A stretch of 64,000 nt of DNA from Bradyrhizobium sp. SK17 (GCF_002831585.1 NZ_CP025113.1:7517001-7581000), one strand, 5' to 3'. Positions 33,606 through 42,434 are shown, counted from the stretch's first letter. The notes: generated by a model not told the origin, from the sequence alone. Numbers and translations are program-made.

Positions 33606-34049
33606 TCAATTGCGGTAGTTCGGATCCTGCGCCTGGAACGGACCGCATTTGGCGTCGAGCCCGAACCGGTGATCGAAATCGACCGTACCGCCACCGACGG
33701 GAATGCGCGTCGGCGACAGCCCGCGCGTGTATTGATCGACCGTCACGAACTTCTTGTCCGCGCTCATCGTCACGTGCACCGGCTCGAGGCCCTTGCCCTT
33801 GTTGAATTCGGTGAGATCGAGCGTGTAGTAGCCGTCCACGGTTTGGCCGGCGGCCATGCCGCCGCGCGGGGCGAGCACGACGGATTGCGGGAGGTAGACC
33901 TCCATCAGTGCGCCATTGGCCTTGCAGGCGATCATGCGGATCAGCCAGCTCCGGTCGTCGGGGAGCGTCGCGGCCGGGACCTGCGCCGACCACAACGCAA
34001 CAACCGCAGCAGATCCGATCAGCATCGCTCGACCTGCCCGCTTCGACAT
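33606..34049 (-). CDS. Hypothetical secreted protein
   Basis: 147 aa with a signal peptide (AGRAMLIGSAAVVALWSAQVPAA). The mature part starts TLPDDRSWLIRMIACKANGALMEVYLP and contains two cysteines (ACKA, AKCG) that could pair in the periplasm. No family is recognised. ATG 34049 is chosen because the signal peptide follows at once; the longer frame reads Arg-rich sequence. Upstream of the MFS gene by 45 bases on the same strand but transcribed first, so it may share its mRNA. Confidence 0.7.
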   Translation of the reverse strand: MSKRAGRAMLIGSAAVVALWSAQVPAATLPDDRSWLIRMIACKANGALMEVYLPQSVVLAPRGGMAAGQTVDGYYTLDLTEFNKGKGLEPVHVTMSADKKFVTVDQYTRGLSPTRIPVGGGTVDFDHRFGLDAKCGPFQAQDPNYRN

Positions 34050-34291
34050 CGATGCCTCTGAATTGCGTTGCTCGCAACTTGGTCGGAGGGCGGCCCGCGA
34101 AAGTTCAACCCGCATCGGATGCCGCGCCGGTCGTGGCCAGACCGACCATTGCGGGAATATCGGTCGCCGAACGGTGATCCATGCTGACGAGAACGATTGA
34201 TACAATGCGAGCCGCCTCACACCGGTGGCGCACCGGGACGGCGCGCCGCTAGCAAGGTCAGCATCGAAGCGCACAGTGTCGGAGGATCATC

Positions 34292-34501
34292 ATGCATGCG
34301 TCGTCAACCGAATGGCTACCCGTTGCGTCAGCGCCGACGGACCGCGAGCTCGAGGTCTGTGTCCTCGATTACGACGGCATGGTCCATGCGCTGACATTCC
34401 CATGCCACAAGGACGGTGCCGACTGGGTCGACCATGCCAGCAGCAGGCAGCTCGACATCCAGCCGACGCAGTGGCGCAGCTGGATGCATTCCGCCCATTG
34501 A
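34292..34501 (+). CDS. Small hypothetical protein
   Basis: 69 aa soluble protein, MHASSTEWLPVASAPTDREL. The pattern EWLPVASAPTDRELEVCVLDYDGMVHALTFPC...WVDHAS...DIQPTQWRSW resembles a family of short proteins with a W-x-P...A/P-x-D-R-x-L start and a final P-T-x-W-R-x-W that I have seen in Bradyrhizobium, distantly like DUF551. GGAGG eight bases upstream supports translation. Function unknown. Confidence 0.7.
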   Translation: MHASSTEWLPVASAPTDRELEVCVLDYDGMVHALTFPCHKDGADWVDHASSRQLDIQPTQWRSWMHSAH

Positions 34502-34591
34502 GCAATCCGCGGGCGTCATGGGACGGTCGCCGGGCGAGGTCCCCCTGCCCGGCGCCTGCGACGACCTGCGCAGTGCCATAGCCAGCACTTA

Positions 34592-34606
34592 TTAACCCTT
34601 TGCTAA
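34592..34606 (+). promoter_or_regulatory. Candidate CtrA box upstream of flhA
   Basis: TTAA-CCCTTTG-CTAA, one mismatch from the CtrA consensus TTAA-N7-TTAA, 173 bases before the flhA ATG in a 277-base gap. Fits CtrA control of flagellar export genes as in other alphaproteobacteria. Confidence 0.5.
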
Positions 34607-34778
34607 CCATACACCCGGCAAGAATTGCCCAGTGAAGTCGAGTGTCGTCGAACGCGTATGACGGGTGGAGATCCCCGTGGACGCCAGCGCGGTGCCTCAC
34701 TTTCGGAACGGCGGCCCTGCGGCCGTCGCGCAGACGCTTGGCGGCCGCAGCCGCCAGTCGCGGGGGAGAGCGGCTACC

Positions 34779-36911
34779 ATGGTCGACGTCACGGCGGGTC
34801 AGGGCACGGCAGGCAAGAGCGGATTGCCGAGCCTCGGCGAGATTGCCGATGTTTTGAAGCGCGGCGATCTCGCGCTGGCACTCGGCGTCCTCACCATCCT
34901 GGTGGTGCTGATCCTGCCGCTGCCCGCGATCGTGCTCGATCTCTTCCTGGCGGTCTCGATCACGGTCTCGATCCTGATCCTGATGACCTCGCTGTTCATC
35001 CAGGCGCCGCTGGAATTCTCGTCATTCCCGACCATCCTGCTGATCTCGACCATGCTGCGGCTGTCGCTGAACATGGCCTCGACCCGGCTGATCCTGAGCC
35101 ATGGCCACGAGGGCACGGCGGCCGCCGGCCACGTCATCGAGGCGTTCGGCAACTTCGTGATGGGCGGCAACTTCGTGATCGGCATCATCGTGTTCGCGAT
35201 CCTGGTGATCGTGAACTTCGTGGTCATCACCAAGGGTTCGGGCCGTATCGCCGAAGTCGCGGCGCGCTTCCAACTGGACTCGATGCCCGGCAAGCAGATG
35301 GCGATCGACGCCGACCTGTCCGCCGGCCTGATCGACGAGAAGGCCGCCAAGGAGCGCCGCAAGGCGCTGGAGGATGAAAGCGGCTTCTTCGGCGCCATGG
35401 ACGGTGCCTCGAAATTCGTCCGCGGCGACGCCATCGCCGGCCTCCTGATCGTCGGCATCAACGTCGTCGGCGGCATCATCATCGGCGTCGCCCAGCAGGG
35501 CCTCTCCTTCAGCGAGGCCGCCCGCACCTACACCGTGCTGACGGTCGGCGACGGCCTCGTCACCCAGGTGCCCGCGCTGATCGTCTCGACCGCGGCCGGT
35601 CTGCTCGTCTCCAAGGCCGGCATCACCGGCGCCGCCGACAAGGCGCTGATGCGCCAGCTCTCCGGCTATCCGCAGGCCCTCGGCATGTCGGCCGGCGTGA
35701 TGCTGGTGCTGGCGCTGCTGCCGGGCATTCCGACGCTGCCGTTCCTGGCGCTCGGCTCCGGCGCCGCGGCGCTGGCCTGGACCGCGCGCAAGCAGAAGCG
35801 GGCTGCGAAGGCGGCCGAAACAGCCGCAGCCACCGCCCCCGCCGCGGCAGCGGCAGCCGCAGCGGCGGCCGCCGAGGAGCCGATCGCCGCCGCGCTCAAG
35901 ATCGACGACCTCAAGATCGAGCTCGGCTACGCGCTGCTGCCGCTGGTCAACGGCCCCGACGGCACCGACCGGCTGACCGAGCAGATCAAGGCGCTGCGCC
36001 GCTCGCTGGCGATCGAGATGGGCTTTGTGATGCCCGCGGTGCGCATCCTCGACAACGTCCAGCTCGAAGCCAACAGCTACGTCATCAAGATCAAGGAAGT
36101 CGACGCCGGCACCGGCAAGATCTGGCCGAGCCAGTTCATGGTCATGGACCCCGCCGGCAACCAGGTGCAACTGCCCGGCGTCCACACCATCGAGCCGACC
36201 TTCGGCCTGCCGGCGACCTGGGTCGATGCCGGCCTGAAGGAGGAGGCGGCGCTGAAGGGCTACACCGTGGTCGACGCCGCCACCGTGCTGTCGACGCACC
36301 TGACCGAGCTGCTCAAGACCAACATGTCGGACCTGCTGTCCTATGGCGAGGTTCAGAAGCTCCTGAAGGACCTGCCGAAGGAGCAGGGCGAATTGATCAA
36401 GGACATCGTGCCGAGCCAGGTCACGGTGTCGGGCATCCAGCGCGTGCTGCAATTGCTGCTCGCCGAACGCATCTCGATCCGCGATCTGTCGACCATCCTC
36501 GAGGGCATCGCCGACGCGCTGGCGTTCTCGCGCAATCCGGCCACCATGGTCGAGCACGTTCGCGCCCGCCTCGCGCGGCAGATCTGCGCGCAGAACACCT
36601 CGCCGAATGGCTACCTGCCGCTGATCGCGCTGTCGGCACGGTGGGAGCAGGCGTTCGCGGAATCGATCGTCGGCCAGGGCGACGATCGCAGCCTGGCGAT
36701 GCAGCCGTCGAAACTGTCCGAGTTCATGACCGCCGTGCGCAACGCCTTCGAGCAGGCGGCGCGCGAAGGCGAAGCGCCGGTGCTGGTGACGTCGGCCGCG
36801 ATCCGGCCGTTCGTTCGCTCCCTGGTGGAACGGTTCCGCTCGCAGACCACCGTCTTGTCGCAGGCCGAAATCCATCCCCGCGCCCGGTTGAAGACGGTCG
36901 GCAGCGTCTAG
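34779..36911 (+). CDS. flhA: Flagellar type III export protein FlhA
   Basis: 710 aa inner-membrane export-gate protein. The N-terminal half has eight transmembrane helices starting VLTILVVLILPLPAIVLDLFLAVSI. The FHIPEP-type loop is recognisable (SFPTILLISTMLRLSLNMASTRLIL; RFQLDSMPGKQMAIDADLSAGLI). An Ala-rich linker (about residues 350-372) leads to the cytosolic FlhA-C domain that docks chaperone-substrate complexes. GGGGGAG lies a few bases upstream of ATG 34779; longer frames read low-complexity sequence. It stands apart from the fliJ-fliI pair 6 kb away, with which it works. Confidence 0.96.
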   Translation: MVDVTAGQGTAGKSGLPSLGEIADVLKRGDLALALGVLTILVVLILPLPAIVLDLFLAVSITVSILILMTSLFIQAPLEFSSFPTILLISTMLRLSLNMASTRLILSHGHEGTAAAGHVIEAFGNFVMGGNFVIGIIVFAILVIVNFVVITKGSGRIAEVAARFQLDSMPGKQMAIDADLSAGLIDEKAAKERRKALEDESGFFGAMDGASKFVRGDAIAGLLIVGINVVGGIIIGVAQQGLSFSEAARTYTVLTVGDGLVTQVPALIVSTAAGLLVSKAGITGAADKALMRQLSGYPQALGMSAGVMLVLALLPGIPTLPFLALGSGAAALAWTARKQKRAAKAAETAAATAPAAAAAAAAAAAEEPIAAALKIDDLKIELGYALLPLVNGPDGTDRLTEQIKALRRSLAIEMGFVMPAVRILDNVQLEANSYVIKIKEVDAGTGKIWPSQFMVMDPAGNQVQLPGVHTIEPTFGLPATWVDAGLKEEAALKGYTVVDAATVLSTHLTELLKTNMSDLLSYGEVQKLLKDLPKEQGELIKDIVPSQVTVSGIQRVLQLLLAERISIRDLSTILEGIADALAFSRNPATMVEHVRARLARQICAQNTSPNGYLPLIALSARWEQAFAESIVGQGDDRSLAMQPSKLSEFMTAVRNAFEQAAREGEAPVLVTSAAIRPFVRSLVERFRSQTTVLSQAEIHPRARLKTVGSV

Positions 36912-37296
36912 TCGCTTACTGTCGGGCCAACGTTTTCCCTGGGTGAGCCGGCGTTCCGCCCGGCTCGAAACCGCTCTAGCCGCCGCAAATCACTCGCATT
37001 TCGGCCTGTGCTTTCTCGCCACAGGCAACTGATTTATGTGGAACTGTCCGAAACGGCCCGATCTCGGGCGCCGTGGCCGACCAGGGAAGCAAGATACTGA
37101 TATTACAAGTTATTAATATGACTTTCGTCACCCCAGGACGATTTTTGATCGCGGCCGATCACGTCTGATCACGGCTTTGTGATGCCCTCTATGGAACGGA
37201 ATCGGCAAATCCTACGTTAGCGAGGCACGAGACGTTGAACCGGACGACAGACCGAACCGACAGATTTACAGAGCAGGAAGGCGGCAGGAGACTTCC
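36912..37296. other. flhA / small-protein intergenic region
   Basis: 385 bases. An AT-rich island at 37095-37130 (ATATTA...TAATAT inverted) and the EcfG-type promoter at 37193-37218 are the only signals. No gene is seen and there is no strong terminator after flhA. Confidence 0.5.
37193..37218 (+). promoter_or_regulatory. EcfG (general stress sigma) promoter
   Basis: GGAAC at 37193-37197, a 17-base spacer, then CGTT at 37215-37218: the alphaproteobacterial EcfG/SigT consensus. It lies 78 bases upstream of the 66 aa gene. Confidence 0.7.
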
Positions 37297-37497
37297 ATGA
37301 ACCACTCGATCTACAGCGCCGATCGGACGACGCACCTGAAGATTGTGGTTGTGGCTCTGGTGGCCGGTATTCTGGTCGCTGGCTTCGGGATCACGGCGCA
37401 CAACTCGTCGGACGAGGGTTACACCCAGACGGCGCGTATCGTGAAGGCCGGCAAGCCGGTTGCGATCACGAGCTCGAGCAACTCGCTAGTTCGCTAG
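37297..37497 (+). CDS. Small stress-type membrane protein
   Basis: 66 aa. A basic N-terminus (MNHSIYSADRTTHLK) is followed by one helix (IVVVALVAGILVAGFGITA, residues about 16-34), then a periplasmic tail rich in Ser/Thr (ITSSSNSLVR). The helix could also be an uncleaved signal anchor. GGAG lies eight bases upstream. A perfect EcfG-type promoter drives it and a strong terminator follows 110 bases later, so it is a single-gene unit of the general stress response. Close relatives seem to occur in Bradyrhizobium; function unknown. Confidence 0.75.
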   Translation: MNHSIYSADRTTHLKIVVVALVAGILVAGFGITAHNSSDEGYTQTARIVKAGKPVAITSSSNSLVR

Positions 37498-37607
37498 CAG
37501 AGAGGTTTGCTAACAGGAGAATTTACGGAATTCACGTGGCTCTTTACAGCCCCCCAAAGTCGCTACGTGGATATTTAAGACCCCCAACTACCCCCAAGTT
37601 GACTATC

Positions 37608-37641
37608 GAAAACGCCCGCTCCCCACGGGCGTTTTCTTTTT
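37608..37641 (+). terminator. Rho-independent terminator
   Basis: GAAAACGCCCG (37608-37618) pairs with CGGGCGTTTTC (37626-37636), followed by TTTTT. Ends the 66 aa gene transcript. Confidence 0.85.
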
Positions 37642-37686
37642 GTGCGGAGCGCTGAGGCGCGTCCGGGCCGGTCAATCTCGGTCGCG

Positions 37687-38580
37687 CTACGGTGCCGAGC
37701 CAGCAGGTGCGACGGAGAGATCGAAGAATGTCTCGGCCGCTGGTGCGCATGCGTCGGCGCATGTCAGATGGATCGACATCGTCATGTCGAAGCCGCGCGG
37801 CAGATCGGCGAATGACACGGTTCGCGGCTTGATCCGCGCGAGACTGGCTTGCACGACGGCCAGACCAAGACCGGCGCCGACCATTTCCAGCACGGCCAGG
37901 GGATCGGCGGCTTCATAGCGAATGTCCGGCTCGAAGCCCGCAGCGCGGCATGCCTCGACCAGTTCGCTTCGTCCTCCGGCGGCGCCCGATCCCGGCCACG
38001 CGATGAATTTTGCCTTGCTCAGTTCGCGCGCCGATGGCGCTGCACCGTATTTGCTTGCCCTGGGGACGGCGAGCTTGAATGCTTCCTGGTAGATCAGCTT
38101 CGATCGCACCGGCTCGTCCTGGCCCGGGCGGGCGTGTGCGAATCCGATATCGATCTCGCGGGCAACAAGCTGTCGGTGCTGATCGTGCGACCGCACGTTC
38201 TTCAGCTCGATCTCGACATCCGGCACGCGTTGAGCATGCGCCCTCAACCACCGCGCCAGGACGCCGGCATGCAGCGCTCCGGCGACATAGCCGATCACCA
38301 GCGAGCCGGCCGATCCCGTTGCGATCGCACGCGCGCGGCCCTCCACCCTTGCGCCATGCGACAGCAGCGCCTTCGCTTCAACGAGAAAATCACGTCCCGC
38401 AGCGGTCAGCTTGAGCCGCTTCTTGGATCGCTGGAACAGCATGATGCCAAGATCGGCTTCGAGGCATTGAATCTGCCGGCTGAGCGGCGACTGCGTCAGA
38501 TGCAGCAATCTAGCCGCCCGTCCGACGTTCTCCAGCTCCGCGACGGCGACGAAGTATCTGAGCCTTTGAAGATCGAGCAT
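37687..38580 (-). CDS. LysR-family transcriptional regulator
   Basis: 297 aa. The N-terminal HTH (LQRLRYFVAVAELENVGRAARLLHLTQSPLSRQIQCLEADLGIMLFQRS) and a two-lobe effector domain starting at about residue 90 (GSLVIGYVAGALHAGVLARWL) follow the standard layout. The start at ATG 38580 coincides with the family N-terminus. Divergent from the DUF6506 gene across 110 bases with a palindrome in between, it likely controls that gene and itself. Ligand unknown. Confidence 0.92.
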   Translation of the reverse strand: MLDLQRLRYFVAVAELENVGRAARLLHLTQSPLSRQIQCLEADLGIMLFQRSKKRLKLTAAGRDFLVEAKALLSHGARVEGRARAIATGSAGSLVIGYVAGALHAGVLARWLRAHAQRVPDVEIELKNVRSHDQHRQLVAREIDIGFAHARPGQDEPVRSKLIYQEAFKLAVPRASKYGAAPSARELSKAKFIAWPGSGAAGGRSELVEACRAAGFEPDIRYEAADPLAVLEMVGAGLGLAVVQASLARIKPRTVSFADLPRGFDMTMSIHLTCADACAPAAETFFDLSVAPAGSAP

Positions 38581-38603
38581 CAGTCCTTCCCGGTCTCAAC
38601 TGG

Positions 38604-38622
38604 GTCCAAATACGCATTGGAC
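38604..38622. promoter_or_regulatory. Candidate LysR binding site
   Basis: GTCCAA-ATACGCA-TTGGAC, a perfect 6-7-6 palindrome in the divergent promoter between the LysR and DUF6506 genes. Size and position fit an LTTR recognition site. Confidence 0.5.
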
Positions 38623-38690
38623 AGGACTATAGCCGGTCAGCCATCTGGAAGTCGATGAGGCACGCTGGCTGATCAGCGGAGCCCTGACTC

Positions 38691-39008
38691 ATGGGAGACG
38701 TTCTGGTGGCACTCACAAAGTTTGGTTTCGTCGTGACCGGCGGCGGGCTCGACCCGACCCGACACCGTAGCGTGATGAAATCCGATCGTTTCGAGATGAT
38801 CGCGATCGGCGTCAGCGAGCCGTCGCAAGGCGTCGGGGTCGCCGAGCAACTGGTCGCGGAGGGCGTTCAATTGCTCGAGCTGTGCGGCGGCTTCGGTCCG
38901 ATCTGGACAGCGCGCGTGATCGAGGCGATCGGCGGCAAGATACCGGTGGGCTCCGTCGGATATGGCCCGGAGGCGATCACGCCCATGCACGAGCTGTTCC
39001 GCGATTGA
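38691..39008 (+). CDS. DUF6506-like protein
   Basis: 105 aa, MGDVLVALTKFGFVVTGGGLDP. Glycine-rich turns and conserved-looking LLELCGGFGPIWTARVIEAIGGKIPVGSVGYGPEA fit the small DUF6506 family. No catalytic motif is obvious and no signal peptide is present. It is the only target next to the LysR gene, so it is probably induced by that regulator's ligand. Confidence 0.65.
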   Translation: MGDVLVALTKFGFVVTGGGLDPTRHRSVMKSDRFEMIAIGVSEPSQGVGVAEQLVAEGVQLLELCGGFGPIWTARVIEAIGGKIPVGSVGYGPEAITPMHELFRD

Positions 39009-39136
39009 AGCCGACGGATGCGCAGCGCGCAGCCTGAATGATCCGGATCGGTGGCTCCGCTTGGAGCTACCGCTGCGGACGACATCGAAAGCACCCGCAC
39101 GCCACCGGCGTTTTCCTGTTCGGATCGACCGGCAGG

Positions 39137-39586
39137 TCACGGCTGAAGCAGATTATCGATGCAGCGCCGCAGCAGCATCGAGAGCTGTTCGATCTCCGCG
39201 CTCTTCAACGAATTGGTCATCCGCTCCTCGATCGCGGCGACGGCCGCATGCGCCCTTCCAAGCACGCTGCGCCCCGAACGGGTCAGTTCGCTGCGCAGGA
39301 TCCGGCCGTGCAACGGATCGGCGCTGCGCCGAAGCAGGCCGTCGCGCTCGAGATTAGCAACGATGCCCTGCATCGATTGCGGGGTCACGAAGGCTGCGCG
39401 CGCCAGCGCCGCATTTGAAATGCCGGGGTCCAGATCGACGGCGACGAGGACTGCGAATTGCGGCGCGGTGATGCCGAGCGGTCGGATCGCGTCATCGACC
39501 CGCAATCTCAGCGCGTGCTGCGCGAGCTTGATGGTGTATCCCAGCGCGGCGGAAACCGGCGCCGGCATTCCGGTCGGGCTTGACAT
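39137..39586 (-). CDS. MarR-family transcriptional regulator
   Basis: 149 aa. Winged HTH: GITAPQFAVLVAVDLDPGISNAALARAAFVTPQSMQGIVANLERDGLLRRSADPLHGRILRSELTRSG, with dimerisation helices at both ends. The start codon at 39586 sits inside a perfect palindrome (39585-39602), suggesting autorepression by occlusion of initiation. Divergent from the flavin monooxygenase gene, which it probably represses in the absence of an aromatic ligand. Confidence 0.92.
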   Translation of the reverse strand: MSSPTGMPAPVSAALGYTIKLAQHALRLRVDDAIRPLGITAPQFAVLVAVDLDPGISNAALARAAFVTPQSMQGIVANLERDGLLRRSADPLHGRILRSELTRSGRSVLGRAHAAVAAIEERMTNSLKSAEIEQLSMLLRRCIDNLLQP

Positions 39587-39602
39587 ATCAGGTCCCTGAT
39601 AT
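39585..39602. promoter_or_regulatory. Candidate MarR operator overlapping the marR start codon
   Basis: ATATCAG-GTCC-CTGATAT, perfect 7-nt arms; a further CTGATAT half-site lies at 39617-39623. The DNA between is AT-rich, as expected for the shared promoter. Confidence 0.6.
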
Positions 39603-39701
39603 AATATATAAGGAAGCTGATATTATGGCTTGCCTGCTGCTTTGGCAATCGTGGGGCATTGCCCGGCTTTGCCGATACACCCACTGACGCGGGAGAAGAC
39701 C

Positions 39702-40970
39702 GTGAAGCGTCCACCAAGAGTCATCATCGTCGGGGCCGGAACTGGCGGGCTCTGCCTGGCGCACGGCTTGAAGTCGGACGGCGTCGACGTCGAGGTGTTC
39801 GAGCGCGACCATTCGCCGACCGATCGCCAGGGTGGTTATCGGCTGAGCATCAGCGCGACCGGCGCTGCCGCGCTTCGCGATTGCTTGCCGGCAAGGCTGT
39901 TCGACAGGCTGGTTGCAAACTCCGCCGACCCGAGCCAGGGCATCACGTTCGTCGATCATCGGTTGCACCGTCTGCTGGCAATCGACTTCCCGCACAGCGA
40001 CCGCCGCGATCCCGACGCGGAGCGCCCGATCACGCGCACCGCACTTCGTCGCATCCTGCTCGACGGTCTCGATGCCATCACCCATTTCGGCAAGACGTTC
40101 TCCGGCTTCGCCGATGGCCCGGACGGGTCCGTCATCGCGCATTTCGAGGACGGCAGCACCGCGGCGGGCGATGTCGTGGTCGGCGCAGACGGCGCGGCCT
40201 CCCGCGTACGCCGAGAGCTGCTGCCGCAGGCCCGCCGGGTCGAAACGGACGTCCTCGCCATCAACGGCAAGTTCGCGCTCGACGACGACAACCGGGCGGC
40301 AATTCCAGCCCCCATCCTGCGCGGACCGACACCGGTGCTCGGCCCGGGTGGCGGCTTTCTGTTCGCGAATGCCGTCGAGTACCGCCACGCCGAGGACGAT
40401 CTACTGGCCGACCCGGATGTTTCCCCGATCGAACGGCAGGCATTCGTGATGTGGGGCTTCTCCGCCCGGCGTCGGGCGTTCGCGTCCGTCGACCTCAACG
40501 AGCTCGACGGCAATGGATTGAAGAACGTCGTGCGCTCGCGGATGGAAATCTGGCACCCCTCGCTCAGGCGCCTGGTCGAAATGGCTGATCCATCCACGAT
40601 CTCGGCATTCGCGGTGAAGACTTCGGTTCCGATCGACCACTGGGCTACGCGCAACGTGACGTTGCTGGGCGACGCTCTACACAATATGACCCCGTTTCGC
40701 GGAACCGGTGCCAACACCGCGTTGCGCGGGGCGGCGGTGCTCCGCACGGCCCTTTCGGCCTGGGTCCGCGGCGAGCAGGAGCTGATCCCCGCGCTGGCGC
40801 ATTATGAGCGCGAGATGATCGAATACGGCTTTGGTGCCGTTCGAACGTCGCTTGCTGATATGGAGCGCTTCCATGCCGAAGGCGGGCTGGCGCGGTTTCG
40901 CGTCAAGGCGGCGCTGCGGGCCGCCGACTGGATTCCGTCGCTCAAGGCACGGCTTCAGCGCGGCCGCTGA
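39702..40970 (+). CDS. FAD-dependent monooxygenase (UbiH/TetX-like)
   Basis: 422 aa group A flavoprotein monooxygenase. FAD motif VIIVGAGTGGLCLAHGLKSDGVDVEVFERD at residues 7-36, DG motif VVGADGAASRVRRELLP, and GD motif VTLLGDALHNMTPFRGTGANTALRGA. The GTG start at 39702 is preceded by GGGAGAAG. The overall pattern is nearest to the TetX/aromatic hydroxylase branch, but substrate is open. Divergent from the MarR gene. Six bases separate its stop from the stop of the convergent anti-sigma gene. Confidence 0.9.
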   Translation: MKRPPRVIIVGAGTGGLCLAHGLKSDGVDVEVFERDHSPTDRQGGYRLSISATGAAALRDCLPARLFDRLVANSADPSQGITFVDHRLHRLLAIDFPHSDRRDPDAERPITRTALRRILLDGLDAITHFGKTFSGFADGPDGSVIAHFEDGSTAAGDVVVGADGAASRVRRELLPQARRVETDVLAINGKFALDDDNRAAIPAPILRGPTPVLGPGGGFLFANAVEYRHAEDDLLADPDVSPIERQAFVMWGFSARRRAFASVDLNELDGNGLKNVVRSRMEIWHPSLRRLVEMADPSTISAFAVKTSVPIDHWATRNVTLLGDALHNMTPFRGTGANTALRGAAVLRTALSAWVRGEQELIPALAHYEREMIEYGFGAVRTSLADMERFHAEGGLARFRVKAALRAADWIPSLKARLQRGR

Positions 40971-40976
40971 CCGCAG

Positions 40977-41885
40977 TCAGCGCGGCGTGCCCGAACCGGA
41001 CGGCACGGTCTCGATCAGCTTGCCAGTGAAGATCGGCGCCGAAGTCGGCTGCCCGCTCGGCGAGCCACCGGCCTGCTCGACCGTCACCGCGTAGGTCGCG
41101 CCATCGATCACGTCGGGGTCGTAGCCCGAGAGCACCGGACGCGTGGTGAAATCGTCAGCGCCGATCACGCCGAGCGAGCGCGGTTGCGGCAGCTTGTCGG
41201 AGATCAGCCAGAGCTCGAAGCTCTTGCCGGGCTCGGACGCCGCGCCGACCTTGCGGACGGTGAAGTTCTTGGTCGCGCCATCGATGGTCAGGATGAAGGC
41301 CGGCCCGCCATTCTGGCCCTGCAACAGCGCGACATATTGCGCCGACGGCACGAAAGCCGGCGCCGGCGTCTTCACTTCGACGGTCTGGATCCGCGGCTTC
41401 GGCCGGATCGCGTTCGGCAGGGCATCGGGCCGGTAGACCTGCAAGCCGAGCGTGACCAGCAGCGCAGCCGCGATCGCGGTCGCGGCCGAGGCGATGCCGC
41501 GCCAGCGCTTCACCCGACCGGCAAGCGCGATCACATTGCCGTCGTCGACGACGGCCGGCTGCCGGATCTCCGCAGGCGCGACGTCCGGCACCTCCGCGGG
41601 CGGCGGTGGCGGCGAGATCGGCGGCGCCTCGGGCAGCATGAGCGGCGCCTGCGCCACGCCGCCGTGACCGATCGCGGCCTTGATGTTCTCCCAGACGGCC
41701 GGACCAGGCTCGACCAGGCCGACCATCTGGTTGAGCGGACCGAGCCTGAACTCCCAGGCCTGCACGAGGGCGGCGAACTCGGTGTCGACCGCCATCATGG
41801 TCTCGACCTGCGTACGCTCCTCGGCATCGAGTGTACCGAGTGCATATTCCGCGGCGAGCGCGATATGGTCTTCGCTATAGGCCAT
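40977..41885 (-). CDS. Anti-sigma factor (RskA/anti-sigma-K type)
   Basis: 302 aa membrane-tethered anti-sigma factor. The N-terminal cytosolic domain (1-70: HIALAAEYALGTLDAEERTQVETMMAVDTEFAALVQAWEFRL) is the RskA-like sigma-binding region. A Pro-rich linker is followed by one transmembrane helix near residues 125-148 (ASAATAIAAALLVTLGLQVY), and the periplasmic RskA_C domain (about 165-295) contains FELWLISDKLPQPRSLGVI. ATG 41885 follows the sigma gene stop by three bases; an in-frame TTG just upstream is less likely. It should hold the adjacent ECF sigma inactive until an envelope signal triggers its proteolysis. Confidence 0.9.
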   Translation of the reverse strand: MAYSEDHIALAAEYALGTLDAEERTQVETMMAVDTEFAALVQAWEFRLGPLNQMVGLVEPGPAVWENIKAAIGHGGVAQAPLMLPEAPPISPPPPPAEVPDVAPAEIRQPAVVDDGNVIALAGRVKRWRGIASAATAIAAALLVTLGLQVYRPDALPNAIRPKPRIQTVEVKTPAPAFVPSAQYVALLQGQNGGPAFILTIDGATKNFTVRKVGAASEPGKSFELWLISDKLPQPRSLGVIGADDFTTRPVLSGYDPDVIDGATYAVTVEQAGGSPSGQPTSAPIFTGKLIETVPSGSGTPR

Positions 41886-41888
41886 CAA

Positions 41889-42434
41889 TCAGAGTCCAAG
41901 ACACTCCCGGATATCCATCAGGCTGCGACGCAGCCAGGTCTTCACCGTGTTGACCGGCGTTTCGAACTTTGCGGCAAGCTGCTCGCGGCTCCAGCCGTTG
42001 TAATAGGCGAGCAGCACGAGCTTCTGACGATCAGGTTCCAGACGACCGACGCACTCCAGCAACCGCTTCAACTCTTCCGTCATTTCCCGACGCGCCAGCG
42101 GATCGGGCGAGTCTGCGGCGACTTCCATCGCCGCCGGCTCCTCTTCGAGCGAGGTTTCGCCGCGCTTGCGCACCACGTCGATGGCGCGGTTGCGCGCGAT
42201 CGACGTCATCCACGTGATCGGAGAAGACAGGGCTGGGTTGAACTGCCCGGCGCTGTTCCAGATCTTGACGTAAGCCTCCTGAATGACCTCCTCGGCGAGG
42301 TCCTGTCGCCGCAAGATACGGAGCACGACGCCAAAGAGTTTCGAGCGTGTCGCGGCGTACAGCCGCTCGAAGGCGGCCTCATCCCCCTTCGCGACGGCGG
42401 CGATCAGCCAGACCAGCTCAGCCGGCGTCAGCAT
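41889..42434 (-). CDS. ECF RNA polymerase sigma factor (SigK-like)
   Basis: 181 aa group IV sigma factor. Region 2 (GDEAAFERLYAATRSKLFGVVLRIL ... EEVIQEAYVKIWNSAGQF ... SSPITWMTSIARNRAIDVVRKR) and region 4 (RLEPDRQKLVLLAYYNGWSREQLAAKFETPVNTVKTWLRRSLMDIRECL) are complete. Coupling with an RskA-type anti-sigma identifies the SigK-like group. The pair probably forms one leftward unit with autoregulation, but I could not define its promoter in the 187 bases upstream. Confidence 0.93.
   Translation of the reverse strand: MLTPAELVWLIAAVAKGDEAAFERLYAATRSKLFGVVLRILRRQDLAEEVIQEAYVKIWNSAGQFNPALSSPITWMTSIARNRAIDVVRKRGETSLEEEPAAMEVAADSPDPLARREMTEELKRLLECVGRLEPDRQKLVLLAYYNGWSREQLAAKFETPVNTVKTWLRRSLMDIRECLGL

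Noticed and set aside
35022..36875. 617-codon antisense frame in flhA
   Set aside because: Shadow of flhA. The Gly/Arg-rich run mirrors the Ala linker.
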